59,837 bases of DNA from Pseudomonadota bacterium (GTDB taxonomy: Bacteria; Desulfobacterota; Desulfobacteria; Desulfobacterales; RPRI01). The stretch is from contig JAHIFE010000187.1 of NCBI GenBank assembly GCA_018901125.1, forward strand, positions 1-59,837, written 5' to 3'. The stretch's first letter is position 1; each line of letters opens with the position of its first letter. Shown piece after piece: positions 52,394 through 59,837 of this stretch. A program made the position numbers and the translations under genes. The notes under the pieces are model-generated. The model had not been told where the DNA came from. It did not search any database and was given only the letters and a program-made list of their open reading frames with translations.

Positions 52394-53941
52394 ATGAGTG
52401 AACGCATATATATTTTTGATACCACATTAAGAGACGGAGAACAATCACCTGGCGCCAGCATGAATACTGCTGAGAAATTAAGAGTTGCAACACAGCTTGA
52501 AAAGCTTGGTGTAGATATAATGGAAGTCGGCTTTCCTGCAACCTCGGAAGGAGACTTCGAAGCGGTTTCGGCAATATCCGGAAAAGTAAGAAATGCCCAG
52601 ATTGCAGCTTTGGCCAGAGCTAACATACCGGATATCGACCGGGCATGGGAAGCAATAAAAGATGCTGCATATCCAAGGATACATACAGTTATTGCCACTT
52701 CTGACCTGCATTTGAAATATAAGCTGAATATGACAAGAGAAGAAGTAATCCAAAGATCGGTTGAAGCTGTAAAACATGCTAAAAAGTTTACCGATAATAT
52801 AGAATTTTCAGCAGAAGACGGATCACGAAGCGACCGCGATTATTTATGCAAAGTATTTGAAGCGGCAATTGAAGCAGGTGCCAGCACCATTAATCTGCCT
52901 GATACTGTCGGATACGCCATTCCTGAAGAATTTGCAGAACTGATCAAATATGTGAGAGCCCATACTCCAAATATACATAAGGCTATTTTAAGCGTCCACT
53001 GTCATAATGATTTAGGCCTTGCCACGGCAAACACACTTGCGGCAATTGTTGCAGGAGCAAGGCAGGCTGAAGTTACAATAAACGGCATAGGTGAAAGAGC
53101 GGGTAATGCTTCGATGGAAGAGGTCGTCATGGCAATTAATACCAGGCCGAATTATTTTCCGATGACAACCGGTATTAAGACCGAATATTTTTATCCTACC
53201 AGCCGTCTGGTGAGTATGATTTCAGGTATTCTTGTTCAACCCAACAAAGCTATTGTTGGAGCAAATGCTTTTGCCCATGAGTCGGGGATTCATCAGGACG
53301 GGGTATTAAAAAACCCCATGACATATGAAATCATGAAACCGGAAACCATTGGATTGAATAGAAATAAAATGGTATTAGGCAAGCATTCGGGCCGCCATGC
53401 GCTCCGGGCCCATCTTAATGATATGGGATATGTACTGTCAGTCGAAGAACTGGATAAGTTATTTATAAAATTTAAAGAGCTTGCCGACAGAAAAAAGCAT
53501 GTGCTGGATGAAGATCTTGAAGTTTTAGTTGCTGAAGGTCTGTTGCAGACAAAAGATGTTTTTTCGCTTGAATATTTAAATGTTATAACCGGAACTACTG
53601 TTTTGCCTATGGCTAGTGTTAAGCTGATTATTAACGGAAGGTCGGTTCAGGGAGCAGGCTATGGTAACGGGCCTATCGATGCCGCTTTCAATACCATTTC
53701 CCGCTTAACCGGCACTACTTCAGAATTGATGCGTTTTTCAATAAGCTCACTTTCAGGAGGAACCGATTCTCAGGGTGAAGTTACGGTCAGGCTTAAAGAA
53801 AATGGGCTGGAAGCCATGGGCAGAGGAGCTGATCCCGATATTATAACTGCAAGCGCCAAGGCCTATGTAAATGGCTTGAATAGGCTTGAATATCTGAAAG
53901 CCCATCCGCTAAAAATATCAGAATCCGCTATTGAAGAGTAA
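52394..53941 (+). CDS. leuA: 2-isopropylmalate synthase
   Basis: LeuA commits 2-ketoisovalerate to leucine. The 515-residue protein has the signature IFDTTLRDGEQSPGASMNTAEK, the metal motif SVHCHNDLGLATANT, NGIGERAGNASMEEVVMA, and the C-terminal LeuA regulatory domain with GNGPIDAAFNTI. AAGGAG lies before the ATG. It ends the six-gene operon; leuB, leuC and leuD are not in the window. A strong hairpin follows about 70 bp after the stop. Confidence 0.96.
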   Translation: MSERIYIFDTTLRDGEQSPGASMNTAEKLRVATQLEKLGVDIMEVGFPATSEGDFEAVSAISGKVRNAQIAALARANIPDIDRAWEAIKDAAYPRIHTVIATSDLHLKYKLNMTREEVIQRSVEAVKHAKKFTDNIEFSAEDGSRSDRDYLCKVFEAAIEAGASTINLPDTVGYAIPEEFAELIKYVRAHTPNIHKAILSVHCHNDLGLATANTLAAIVAGARQAEVTINGIGERAGNASMEEVVMAINTRPNYFPMTTGIKTEYFYPTSRLVSMISGILVQPNKAIVGANAFAHESGIHQDGVLKNPMTYEIMKPETIGLNRNKMVLGKHSGRHALRAHLNDMGYVLSVEELDKLFIKFKELADRKKHVLDEDLEVLVAEGLLQTKDVFSLEYLNVITGTTVLPMASVKLIINGRSVQGAGYGNGPIDAAFNTISRLTGTTSELMRFSISSLSGGTDSQGEVTVRLKENGLEAMGRGADPDIITASAKAYVNGLNRLEYLKAHPLKISESAIEE

Positions 53942-54010
53942 TAAGAAATCATTTGCTTAAGAATTGATGAACTTGCAAAGATTCCATTGGGCAAGGTTTC
54001 AATATCTCAT

Positions 54011-54048
54011 TTGTGGGCACAGCCCGATTAATCGGCGCTTGCCCACAA
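54011..54048. other. long hairpin after the ilv-leu operon
   Basis: Outer arms TTGTGGGCA and TGCCCACAA (54011-54019 and 54040-54048) enclose the palindrome CCGATTAATCGG. No T-run follows on either strand, so it is not a textbook intrinsic terminator, although it probably marks the operon's 3' end. Nothing else recognisable lies in 53942-54185. Confidence 0.55.
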
Positions 54049-54185
54049 AAGTCAGTTAAATATTTGGATAGTTACTTTATAACTCCCTGATCTTCGATCA
54101 GATTATCCTGGTTTTTGTATTACTTTTATTTATGTTGCCACAGACGGCTTCTGTATTCTTGCTTATCCCAATAATGCAAATTAAT

Positions 54186-54626
54186 TTATTGCTTCAACTG
54201 ATCAGCAACCGATTGATTCAGAATTTTTTGAGCTTCTATAAGCAGCTTGTATTTTGATAAAATTTTGTTCATATTATTCGATAAAATCGCCTTCAATAGA
54301 TCCCCCTCTATTTCTGCAACTTCGAGTCTTTCATAATAGTCCATCGTCTCTTTGAGGTGAGCGATAACAATCTTACCTGTCAAAACCGGATGGTTGTTTG
54401 TTACATTTGCATCCTCAAATCTTGTTCCATGTTCAAGTTCAACTTCTAAACCTTTTCGAAACACCTCAATAGGTATATTCATTCCCTGGTTATTAACAAT
54501 GTTGAGGATCTTGGATGCTTCTTCATCTGATACATTTGGATCCGTAATACCGGACCAGTCACGCAGTCCGATTTCTTTGCAGATTCGTTTTACTTCATCA
54601 GCAGTTATATACTCCGGCAGTTTCAT
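54186..54626 (-). CDS. DUF5661-like protein
   Basis: The 146-residue soluble protein contains FRKGLEVELEHGTRFED, NVTNNHPVLTGKIVIAHLKE and MDYYERLEVAE. These match the pattern I associate with DUF5661 (small helical proteins with a conserved ELEHG and AHLxExxDYY). The function is unknown. GGAG lies before the ATG. It stands on the minus strand after the ilv operon, at the edge of the accessory-looking end of the window. Confidence 0.7.
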   Translation of the reverse strand: MKLPEYITADEVKRICKEIGLRDWSGITDPNVSDEEASKILNIVNNQGMNIPIEVFRKGLEVELEHGTRFEDANVTNNHPVLTGKIVIAHLKETMDYYERLEVAEIEGDLLKAILSNNMNKILSKYKLLIEAQKILNQSVADQLKQ

Positions 54627-54737
54627 TTTATTCTCCTTTCATGTTTGATCTGAATCGTTGCATCTTCTGTTTGGATTGAACGCCAGTAAAACCCGGGGTG
54701 GTGTTGTCTAGTAGATAGTTAAGTATTAAGCTTTATT

Positions 54738-55271
54738 TTATATCACGATTGTTTCTGAAATACTAATCTCGGTTAAATACCCCTTTGGGAGACTGCCTGG
54801 CCCGGTTCCCAATTGTTTTCCGGCAGGTCCATTTATCCAGCTAAATAAGCGGTAATCACTTAATTTATCGACAACCTCGCTTCCGTTGTTCGGTGGGCTG
54901 AGCATCACAACACGGCCAAGCTTCGGCACTTTATTGTGTTCAAGATAGTATCGGATAAGAATGGCTCCCATAGAGTGAGTAACAAAGTGAATCTTTTCTG
55001 CTTTAAGTTCTGAGCATTGTTTAATTGCTGTTGGTATTACATCAACAGAGAGTTCTTGTATGGTTTTTTTTCGTGATGGATAGCCGATATTTACTACTTG
55101 AAATCCTTTGTTTTTAAGGTGGCGTTCAAGTTTAAAAAAAGATTTCTCTTTGCGAGCCAAGCCATGCAAAAGTATAACGCATTCGGGAGTATTGCTTGCT
55201 GCCTCTGAGTTACAAAAGGTCATGAGAAATAATATTGATATATTTATGATTTTGCGCAGATTGCTTTTCAT
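54738..55271 (-). pseudogene. alpha/beta hydrolase (lipase-like), apparently 3'-truncated
   Basis: The 177-residue protein has a signal peptide ([16 protein letters not shown]), the oxyanion motif [12 protein letters not shown] and the nucleophile elbow THSMGA with S100. It resembles the roughly 210-220-residue exported hydrolases that end with a GKVSV...H segment. Here the frame stops shortly after [11 protein letters not shown] with an unrelated tail ([13 protein letters not shown]), so the catalytic Asp and His are missing. No continuation is visible in the 110 bp that follow. It is probably inactive, though a shortened protein cannot be excluded. Confidence 0.65.
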
Positions 55272-55479
55272 GTGTTATTCCCAATGGAATAAGAAAAAAT
55301 AATACATTAATAACATCATAATATTTTGAAGTAGCTATCAGAACACTCATAACAGACAGAGGCAAAGCCAATACAGCTATACCTGTCCGCATCACAGATA
55401 AGGATGTACGCTTTTCCGCTAAAACAAGCTGGGCCTCATTGATTGCTATTGAATTAGATTCAGTTATTTCGTCACTCAT
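55210..55479 (-). pseudogene. DUF202-like membrane protein, apparently truncated
   Basis: The 89-residue frame starts NEAQLVLAEKRTSLSVMRTG and continues through IAVLALPLSVMSVLIATSKYY, which is the YidH/DUF202 pattern. After IPLG the sequence becomes unlike the family ([19 protein letters not shown]). This stretch overlaps, in another frame, the start of the hydrolase gene at 55271, so the original last membrane segment is lost. Ribosome site AAGG is present before the ATG. It may be a 3'-disrupted gene joined to the hydrolase by a deletion. Confidence 0.55.
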
Positions 55480-55753
55480 ATCACATGCCTTTTATTGGTG
55501 AAATTTGTTAATGTGTTTAATATATTAACAAAAGTATAAGCTTAATGCAAGGGCGTTGTCGTGAGGCGCCAGGATAACATAAAATAGCATAGATCTTCTT
55601 CATTCATATTTTACACATTCTATTAGACGCTTAATCTATATCTTAAATAAATTATGTTATCTTTGTTTTAATGATAGACAAAAACAAAATCTTTTTTGTT
55701 GCTTTTTATGCTGAAAGAAGATTTAACCTGCTATTATTATTAGAGGTGTTTAT

Positions 55754-57601
55754 ATGATAAGTGTAGAAAATATTTCAAAAAGTTACGGCGGCTATATTCT
55801 TTTCGATGAAGCCGGATTCAAGATAAATCCAAAAGAGAGAGTCGGCCTTGTTGGAAGAAATGGCCACGGGAAAACGACCTTATTAAGACTGATAAAAAAG
55901 GAAGAGCTTCCTGACTCGGGAAATATTATTATCCCAAAATCCTATCGCATAGGATGTGTTGAACAGCACATAGAATTTACTGAAGATACCGTTCTTAAAG
56001 AGGGAATGAAGGGCCTTTTGGAAGATGAAAAAGATCATTTCTGGAAAGTTGAAAAAGTACTTGCCGGAATCGGGTTTTCACCGGATGATTTTAAAATCAA
56101 TCCTCTTGAGCTTTCCGGTGGATTTCAGGTACGACTCAATCTTGCAAAAATAATTGTTTCTGAACCTGATCTTCTTCTTTTGGACGAGCCCACAAATTAT
56201 CTTGATATTACTTCCATACGCTGGGTAGAACGCTTTCTTGTTAGCTGGCCGCGTGAGCTCATAATTATAACCCATGACAGAGGGTTTATGGATAAAGTAG
56301 TAACCCATGTGATAGGTATAAATAGAAAAAAAATAAGAAAAATTGCCGGTAATACAGAAAAGTATTACACTCAAATAGCCCAGGACGAGGAGATATACGA
56401 AAAAACACGTGTTAATGATGATAAGCGCAAAAAAGAAATTGAACTATTTATAAGCCGTTTCAGGGCAAAGGCAAGGCTTGCCAATATGGTGCAATCAAGA
56501 GTTAAAACCCTTAACAAGATGGAGAAAAGAGATAAACTCGAAAGAATAAAAACGCTGGACTTTGCTTTTCGAAGCGCAACATATCGGGGAAAACGCATTC
56601 TTACTGCAAATGATATATGTTTTTCATATGAGTCGCAACCGCCGCTTATCGGGGATTTTTCGATAACCATAGGAGCGCGTGACAGGGTATGTATTATAGG
56701 GAAAAACGGAAAAGGCAAAACAACACTGCTCAAAATTCTTGCAGGGGCGCTTGATCCACAAAAAGGGCAGGTAGATTACAATCCGGCTGCAATTAAAGGT
56801 TTTTTTGAACAGACCAATGTTAGTCATCTTATAGACAGCCGTACAATAGAAGAAGAAATTCTCTATTCACATAATGATATCGAAAGACAGGGTGCAAGAA
56901 ATATTTGCGGAGCCATGATGTTTGAGGGAGATTCCGCTTTGAAGAAAATAGGCGTGCTATCAGGCGGGGAAAAGAGCAGGGTGCTTATCGGAAAGCTGCT
57001 TGCAACTCCGGTGAATCTGCTTCTATTAGATGAACCTACAAACCATTTTGACATGGAATCATGCGATGCATTGCTTGCCGCTCTCGACTCTTTTGAAGGA
57101 GCAATAATCATGGTAACACACAATGAAATGTTTCTGGATGCTCTTGCAGAGCGTCTTATTGTGTTCCAGGATGATAATGTACATGTTTTTGAGGGAAGCT
57201 ATCAGCGGTTTTTGGAAAAAGAAGGATGGAAAGAAGAAAAAAACACTGAGCCGAACTTAAACATTGGTTCAAAAGTAAACAAGAAAGAACTCCGCCGTCT
57301 TCGTTCCGATATAATCACTGAAAAATCGAAAGTATTAAATCCTATAGAACGAAAGATCTCAAAAACTGAAAATGAAATCGAAATTCTCGAAAAAGAGCTA
57401 AGTAGCTGCATGGAAGCTATCCGGAAAGCCTCAGAAGACAAAACAGGCAAAAAAATCGCCGAAATATCAAAGGCTATTCATACTTGCCAGACATCTATTG
57501 ACAGGTTTTTTAACGAACTTGAAGTACTTACAGATGAATTGGAAGAAAAGAGCGCCGTATTTGAAGAAAGGCTGAAACAGATAGAACTTTCTGAAGATTA
57601 A
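55754..57601 (+). CDS. ABC-F family ATPase (ribosome-associated type)
   Basis: The 615-residue cytoplasmic protein has two ABC domains and no membrane segment. Domain 1 has Walker A GRNGHGKT (34-41), signature LSGGFQVRLNLAKI and Walker B LLLDEPTNYLD. Domain 2 has GKNGKGKT, LSGGEKSRVLIG and LLLDEPTNHFD. The linker between them is the charged, helical ABC-F type (ELFISRFRAKARLANMVQSR). A C-terminal coiled coil follows (about 520-610). ABC-F proteins act on translating ribosomes (EttA/Uup-like); the exact subtype is not resolved. Confidence 0.93.
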   Translation: MISVENISKSYGGYILFDEAGFKINPKERVGLVGRNGHGKTTLLRLIKKEELPDSGNIIIPKSYRIGCVEQHIEFTEDTVLKEGMKGLLEDEKDHFWKVEKVLAGIGFSPDDFKINPLELSGGFQVRLNLAKIIVSEPDLLLLDEPTNYLDITSIRWVERFLVSWPRELIIITHDRGFMDKVVTHVIGINRKKIRKIAGNTEKYYTQIAQDEEIYEKTRVNDDKRKKEIELFISRFRAKARLANMVQSRVKTLNKMEKRDKLERIKTLDFAFRSATYRGKRILTANDICFSYESQPPLIGDFSITIGARDRVCIIGKNGKGKTTLLKILAGALDPQKGQVDYNPAAIKGFFEQTNVSHLIDSRTIEEEILYSHNDIERQGARNICGAMMFEGDSALKKIGVLSGGEKSRVLIGKLLATPVNLLLLDEPTNHFDMESCDALLAALDSFEGAIIMVTHNEMFLDALAERLIVFQDDNVHVFEGSYQRFLEKEGWKEEKNTEPNLNIGSKVNKKELRRLRSDIITEKSKVLNPIERKISKTENEIEILEKELSSCMEAIRKASEDKTGKKIAEISKAIHTCQTSIDRFFNELEVLTDELEEKSAVFEERLKQIELSED

Positions 57602-57637
57602 TTCTTATGTGCTCTCATGTTTTAAGGGATAAAGTGA

Positions 57638-57784
57638 ATGAAAATGAATAAGGACGGAAAATATATTCTTTGTCCGAAAAAAGGAAACCCCAAAAAACAC
57701 ACTTTTGTATGTCAGAAATGTCGTTATCGTAAAACTTGCAGGGCATATCAGGAATATCTTCAACCCAAATTACCTTTTTGTTGA
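57638..57784 (+). CDS. 48-aa Cys-rich zinc-ribbon-like protein
   Basis: A short frame after the ABC-F gene with Cys at positions 12, 25, 28, 34 and 48 in LCPKKG, VCQKCRYRKTC and a terminal FC. The spacing C-x12-C-x2-C-x5-C could bind zinc. Lys and Arg are abundant, which fits nucleic-acid contact. AAGGG lies about 10 nt before the ATG; a second ATG is two codons later. It starts 37 nt after the ABC-F stop and may be co-transcribed. Family unknown. Confidence 0.55.
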   Translation: MKMNKDGKYILCPKKGNPKKHTFVCQKCRYRKTCRAYQEYLQPKLPFC

Positions 57785-57855
57785 TATCGGATACTGAAAT
57801 GGAATTTACTTATGCCTGAGAACCCTGAATACAGGCTACTATGGAGGGGCTAAAA

Positions 57856-58563
57856 ATGTTTACACTAAAAGATGGAAGTAAAACGAATGATATTCGGCTG
57901 GATCGGGTCGTTTTTTTTGATGATCGCAGCAGGGAATATCCCATACGACGCATGGTTGCGGTCAAAAAATTACGCTCTTACACCTGGCGTTGTAATATTT
58001 ATCTTGATCAGGGAAGGGAAGGCGCTTGCGTTGGGTTCGGTATTTCCCATGAACTGTCGGCCAGGCCGGCCGAAGTGCCAGGGTTGTCCAATGCTTTTGC
58101 ACGGGAAGCCATCTATTGGGATGCCCAAAAGATCGATGAATGGCCGGGAGGTGCATACCCGGGTGCGGAGCCGAAGTACGAAGGCACATCGGTGCTGGCC
58201 GGTGTCAAGATAGCGCAGAAAAAAGGCTTTTTTGATTCGTATTACTGGGGGTTCAGTTTGAACGATCTGGCCCTTGGGGTGGGGTATCGAGGCCCCGCTG
58301 TTTTGGGGCTGCCATGGCTGGAGGGGATGTTTGATACAGATGCAAAAGGATATATTTACGCAACAGGAGAGGAGATGGGCGGTCACTGTATTTTGTGCCG
58401 GGGTGTTAATGTTCGCGAGAAATATTTTTTGCTACGTAATTCCTGGGGTCGGGATTGGGGTGTAAATGGGGATTGCAAAATTACCTTTGACGATATGAAA
58501 AAATTGCTTGCTAATGGTGGTGAGTCCGTCTTCTTTCAAAACAGACACAAAGTGTGCTTGTGA
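57856..58563 (+). CDS. papain-like (C1) cysteine protease domain protein
   Basis: The 235-residue protein carries the C1 catalytic set: Gln52 and Cys58 in DQGREGACVGF, His177 in MGGHCIL, and Asn195 in RNSWGRDWG. There is no signal peptide or inhibitory pro-region, so it would fold as an active enzyme in the cytoplasm, unlike the usual secreted papains. I chose ATG at 57856, as GGAGG lies 8 nt upstream; a start 15 nt earlier would include that site. GC content appears higher than in the surrounding genes, suggesting recent transfer. It lies between the Cys-rich small protein and the transposase gene. The target is unknown. Confidence 0.83.
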   Translation: MFTLKDGSKTNDIRLDRVVFFDDRSREYPIRRMVAVKKLRSYTWRCNIYLDQGREGACVGFGISHELSARPAEVPGLSNAFAREAIYWDAQKIDEWPGGAYPGAEPKYEGTSVLAGVKIAQKKGFFDSYYWGFSLNDLALGVGYRGPAVLGLPWLEGMFDTDAKGYIYATGEEMGGHCILCRGVNVREKYFLLRNSWGRDWGVNGDCKITFDDMKKLLANGGESVFFQNRHKVCL

Positions 58564-58676
58564 TATGAATGCCAAATGATTGCTATTTACTAAAAAGCTG
58601 GAATTGAGAAAAATATTTGGGGACGTACATTATTATATTAATTGACAGCGGCATTTGAGGATGATAGAAGAGAAAA

Positions 58677-59681
58677 ATGCCAAGAAAATCCAGAATAGAT
58701 GCCGAAGGGGCAATAAATCATGTGATCGCACGTGGAATAAACAAAGAAGATATATTTTCCGACGATGCGGACTATAAAAGTTTTTTGAACAGGCTGGGAG
58801 TTGTATTAATGGATACTAAAACAGCCTGTTATGCATGGGCATTGCTGCCGAATCATTTTCATCTGCTGCTTCGTACCGGAAATACACCTGTATCAATGAT
58901 TATGCGAAGGCTTCTTACCGGTTATGCCGTTAATTATAATCACCGGCACAAACGTTCCGGCCATCTGTTTCAGAACCGGTATAAATCGGTTCTATGTCAG
59001 GAAGAACCATATTTGAAAGAACTGGTACGTTACATTCATTTGAACCCTTTGCGTGGGGGTATAATTTCGGATTACAGGTCATTGGGACGGTATTCTTATT
59101 GCGGTCATGGGGTCATACTGGGATTTTTAAAAAATGACTGGCAGGATACAGACTACATAATTAACCTGTTTGATAGTAGTAAAAGACCAAGCAGAAGAGG
59201 TTATTCGGATTTTGTTCGGAAAGCAGTTAATCAGGGCAGTCGTCCCGAGCTAACAGGAGGAGGCCTTTTGCGAAGCCAGGGAGGATGGACAGGGGTTAAG
59301 GCTCTTAGAAAAAGCGGTGAATATCAGAAAGGTGATGAGAGAATATTGGGGGATAGTGATTTTGTGACATCTGTTTTATCTGATGCGAATGAGTCAATGG
59401 ACCGTAAATATCAACTTAAAGCAAAAGGATATAATTTAAAAGATTTGATTGAGCGGGTAGCAGAGGTTACTGGAATAACATCCGAAGATATTATTCGTTC
59501 CGGAAGGAGGCGCAAGACATCTGCTGCGCGCGATCTGCTCTGTTACTGGGCAACCGAATATCTGGGAGTCAAGCAGCGGGAGCTATCAGAGCTTTTGAAT
59601 GTAACTCAATCTGCAATCAGTATGTCAACAGTTCGCGGACGTTTACATGCAGAAGAACTGAAATTGAATTTTGGAACATAA
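58677..59681 (+). CDS. REP-associated Y1/HUH transposase with DnaA-like C-terminal domain
   Basis: The 334-residue protein begins MPRKSRIDAEGAINHVIARG and has the HUH motif H60-F-H62 (LLPNHFHLLL), then SGHLFQNRYKSV and YLKELVRYIHLNPLRGG with Tyr112 or Tyr119 as the candidate nucleophile. The last 90 residues (IERVAEVTGITSEDIIRSGRR; RQRELSELLNVTQSAISMS-like) resemble the DnaA DNA-binding domain often fused to these enzymes. Such RAYT proteins act on REP hairpins by single-strand transposition. REP-like units occur at 43-112, 8053-8079 and 42721-42834. A MITE-like copy starts 16 bp downstream, although its 4-bp duplications are not expected from this class. Confidence 0.87.
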   Translation: MPRKSRIDAEGAINHVIARGINKEDIFSDDADYKSFLNRLGVVLMDTKTACYAWALLPNHFHLLLRTGNTPVSMIMRRLLTGYAVNYNHRHKRSGHLFQNRYKSVLCQEEPYLKELVRYIHLNPLRGGIISDYRSLGRYSYCGHGVILGFLKNDWQDTDYIINLFDSSKRPSRRGYSDFVRKAVNQGSRPELTGGGLLRSQGGWTGVKALRKSGEYQKGDERILGDSDFVTSVLSDANESMDRKYQLKAKGYNLKDLIERVAEVTGITSEDIIRSGRRRKTSAARDLLCYWATEYLGVKQRELSELLNVTQSAISMSTVRGRLHAEELKLNFGT

Positions 59682-59697
59682 TCAACTTATATAAGTA

Positions 59698-59837
59698 GAG
59701 CCAGTTTCAAAACGTCCCATTTTGGCCGATCTCTGCGTTGGGTGAAAATTTTAATCCTCGAAATACTCCATGTATTCCTGCGGTTAAAATTTTCATCCGC
59801 CTTGACCTTGACCAAACTGAAACGTTTTGAAAGTGGC
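59698..59837. mobile_element. 142-bp MITE-like element, copy 3 (cut by the window end)
   Basis: Identical in structure and nearly identical in sequence to copies 1 and 2: it starts GAGCCAGTTTCAAAACGT and runs to GTTTTGAAAGTGGC at the last base. Only the final two bases are missing. The left flank is AGTA (59694-59697), the same four bases as the duplication around copy 1. The right flank is outside the window. Confidence 0.85.

Noticed and set aside
58677-59837. The REP-associated transposase as the mover of the 142-bp family
   Set aside because: Y1/HUH enzymes of this class do not create target duplications, whereas the 142-bp copies have 4-bp duplications.
54186-59837. Prophage or integrative element at the right end
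   Set aside because: No integrase, attachment repeats or phage structural genes; only individual genes look transferred.

Overview
The window looks like chromosomal DNA of a low-to-moderate GC sulfate-reducing member of the Desulfobacterota, probably Desulfobacterales-like. The lineage call is inferred from gene content: the paired radical-SAM haem enzymes AhbC and AhbD flanking hemB (the siroheme-dependent haem route), a TauE/SafE exporter embedded in a large histidine-kinase and receiver cluster with a PEP-synthase-like protein, a YgiQ radical SAM protein, a citramalate synthase, and a Tat-exported FrdA/AprA-like flavoprotein. No rRNA, tRNA, CRISPR array or prophage was recognised.

Layout. 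1-8.1 kb: a REP-like palindrome pair, a small Cys-rich membrane protein, a large class A penicillin-binding protein bracketed by two direct copies of the same short repeat end, a Tat-exported FAD protein, a lone helicase-N-terminus-like small protein, an M29 aminopeptidase and a small helical protein. 8.1-15.8 kb: YgiQ on the minus strand, then a plus-strand haem cluster (ClpX-like AAA+ ATPase, ahbC, hemB, ahbD, CBS-domain protein). 16.3-25.4 kb: an envelope cluster (FlgT-N/LPP20-like protein, TPR-CsgG-like lipoprotein, CsgG-like plus fibronectin-III-like protein, AsmA-like protein). 25.5-39.2 kb: a 14-gene minus-strand signalling block with three paralogous membrane histidine kinases, six stand-alone receivers, a TauE/SafE exporter, a lipoprotein, two small or medium membrane proteins and a PEP-synthase-like phosphohistidine protein. 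39.4-43.8 kb: two PilT-family ATPases with a zinc-ribbon protein and a small protein, then a DivIVA-like and a YggT protein. 44.3-53.9 kb: proC, then a branched-chain amino acid operon (ilvD-ilvB-ilvN-ilvC-cimA-leuA) preceded by a promoter, a 34-codon leader peptide rich in Val/Leu/Ile and an intrinsic terminator, i.e. classical attenuation. 54.2-59.8 kb: an accessory end with a DUF5661-like protein, two genes that look 3'-truncated (alpha/beta hydrolase and DUF202), an ABC-F ATPase, a 48-aa Cys-rich protein, a papain-like protease, and a REP-associated (Y1/HUH) transposase.

A 142-bp non-coding element with near-perfect terminal inverted repeats and 4-bp target duplications (MITE-like) is the main mobile component. 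There are two complete copies at 21.37 and 21.75 kb and a third running into the window end at 59.70 kb. A 43-bp derivative that is only the two ends joined lies at 16.22 kb, and isolated right ends lie at 0.98 and 4.19 kb. It tends to sit directly at gene ends.

The parts most worth attention are the multi-kinase TauE/SafE/PEP-synthase-like cluster, the ilv attenuator with its leader peptide, the MITE-like family, and the ClpX-like ATPase tied to the haem genes.
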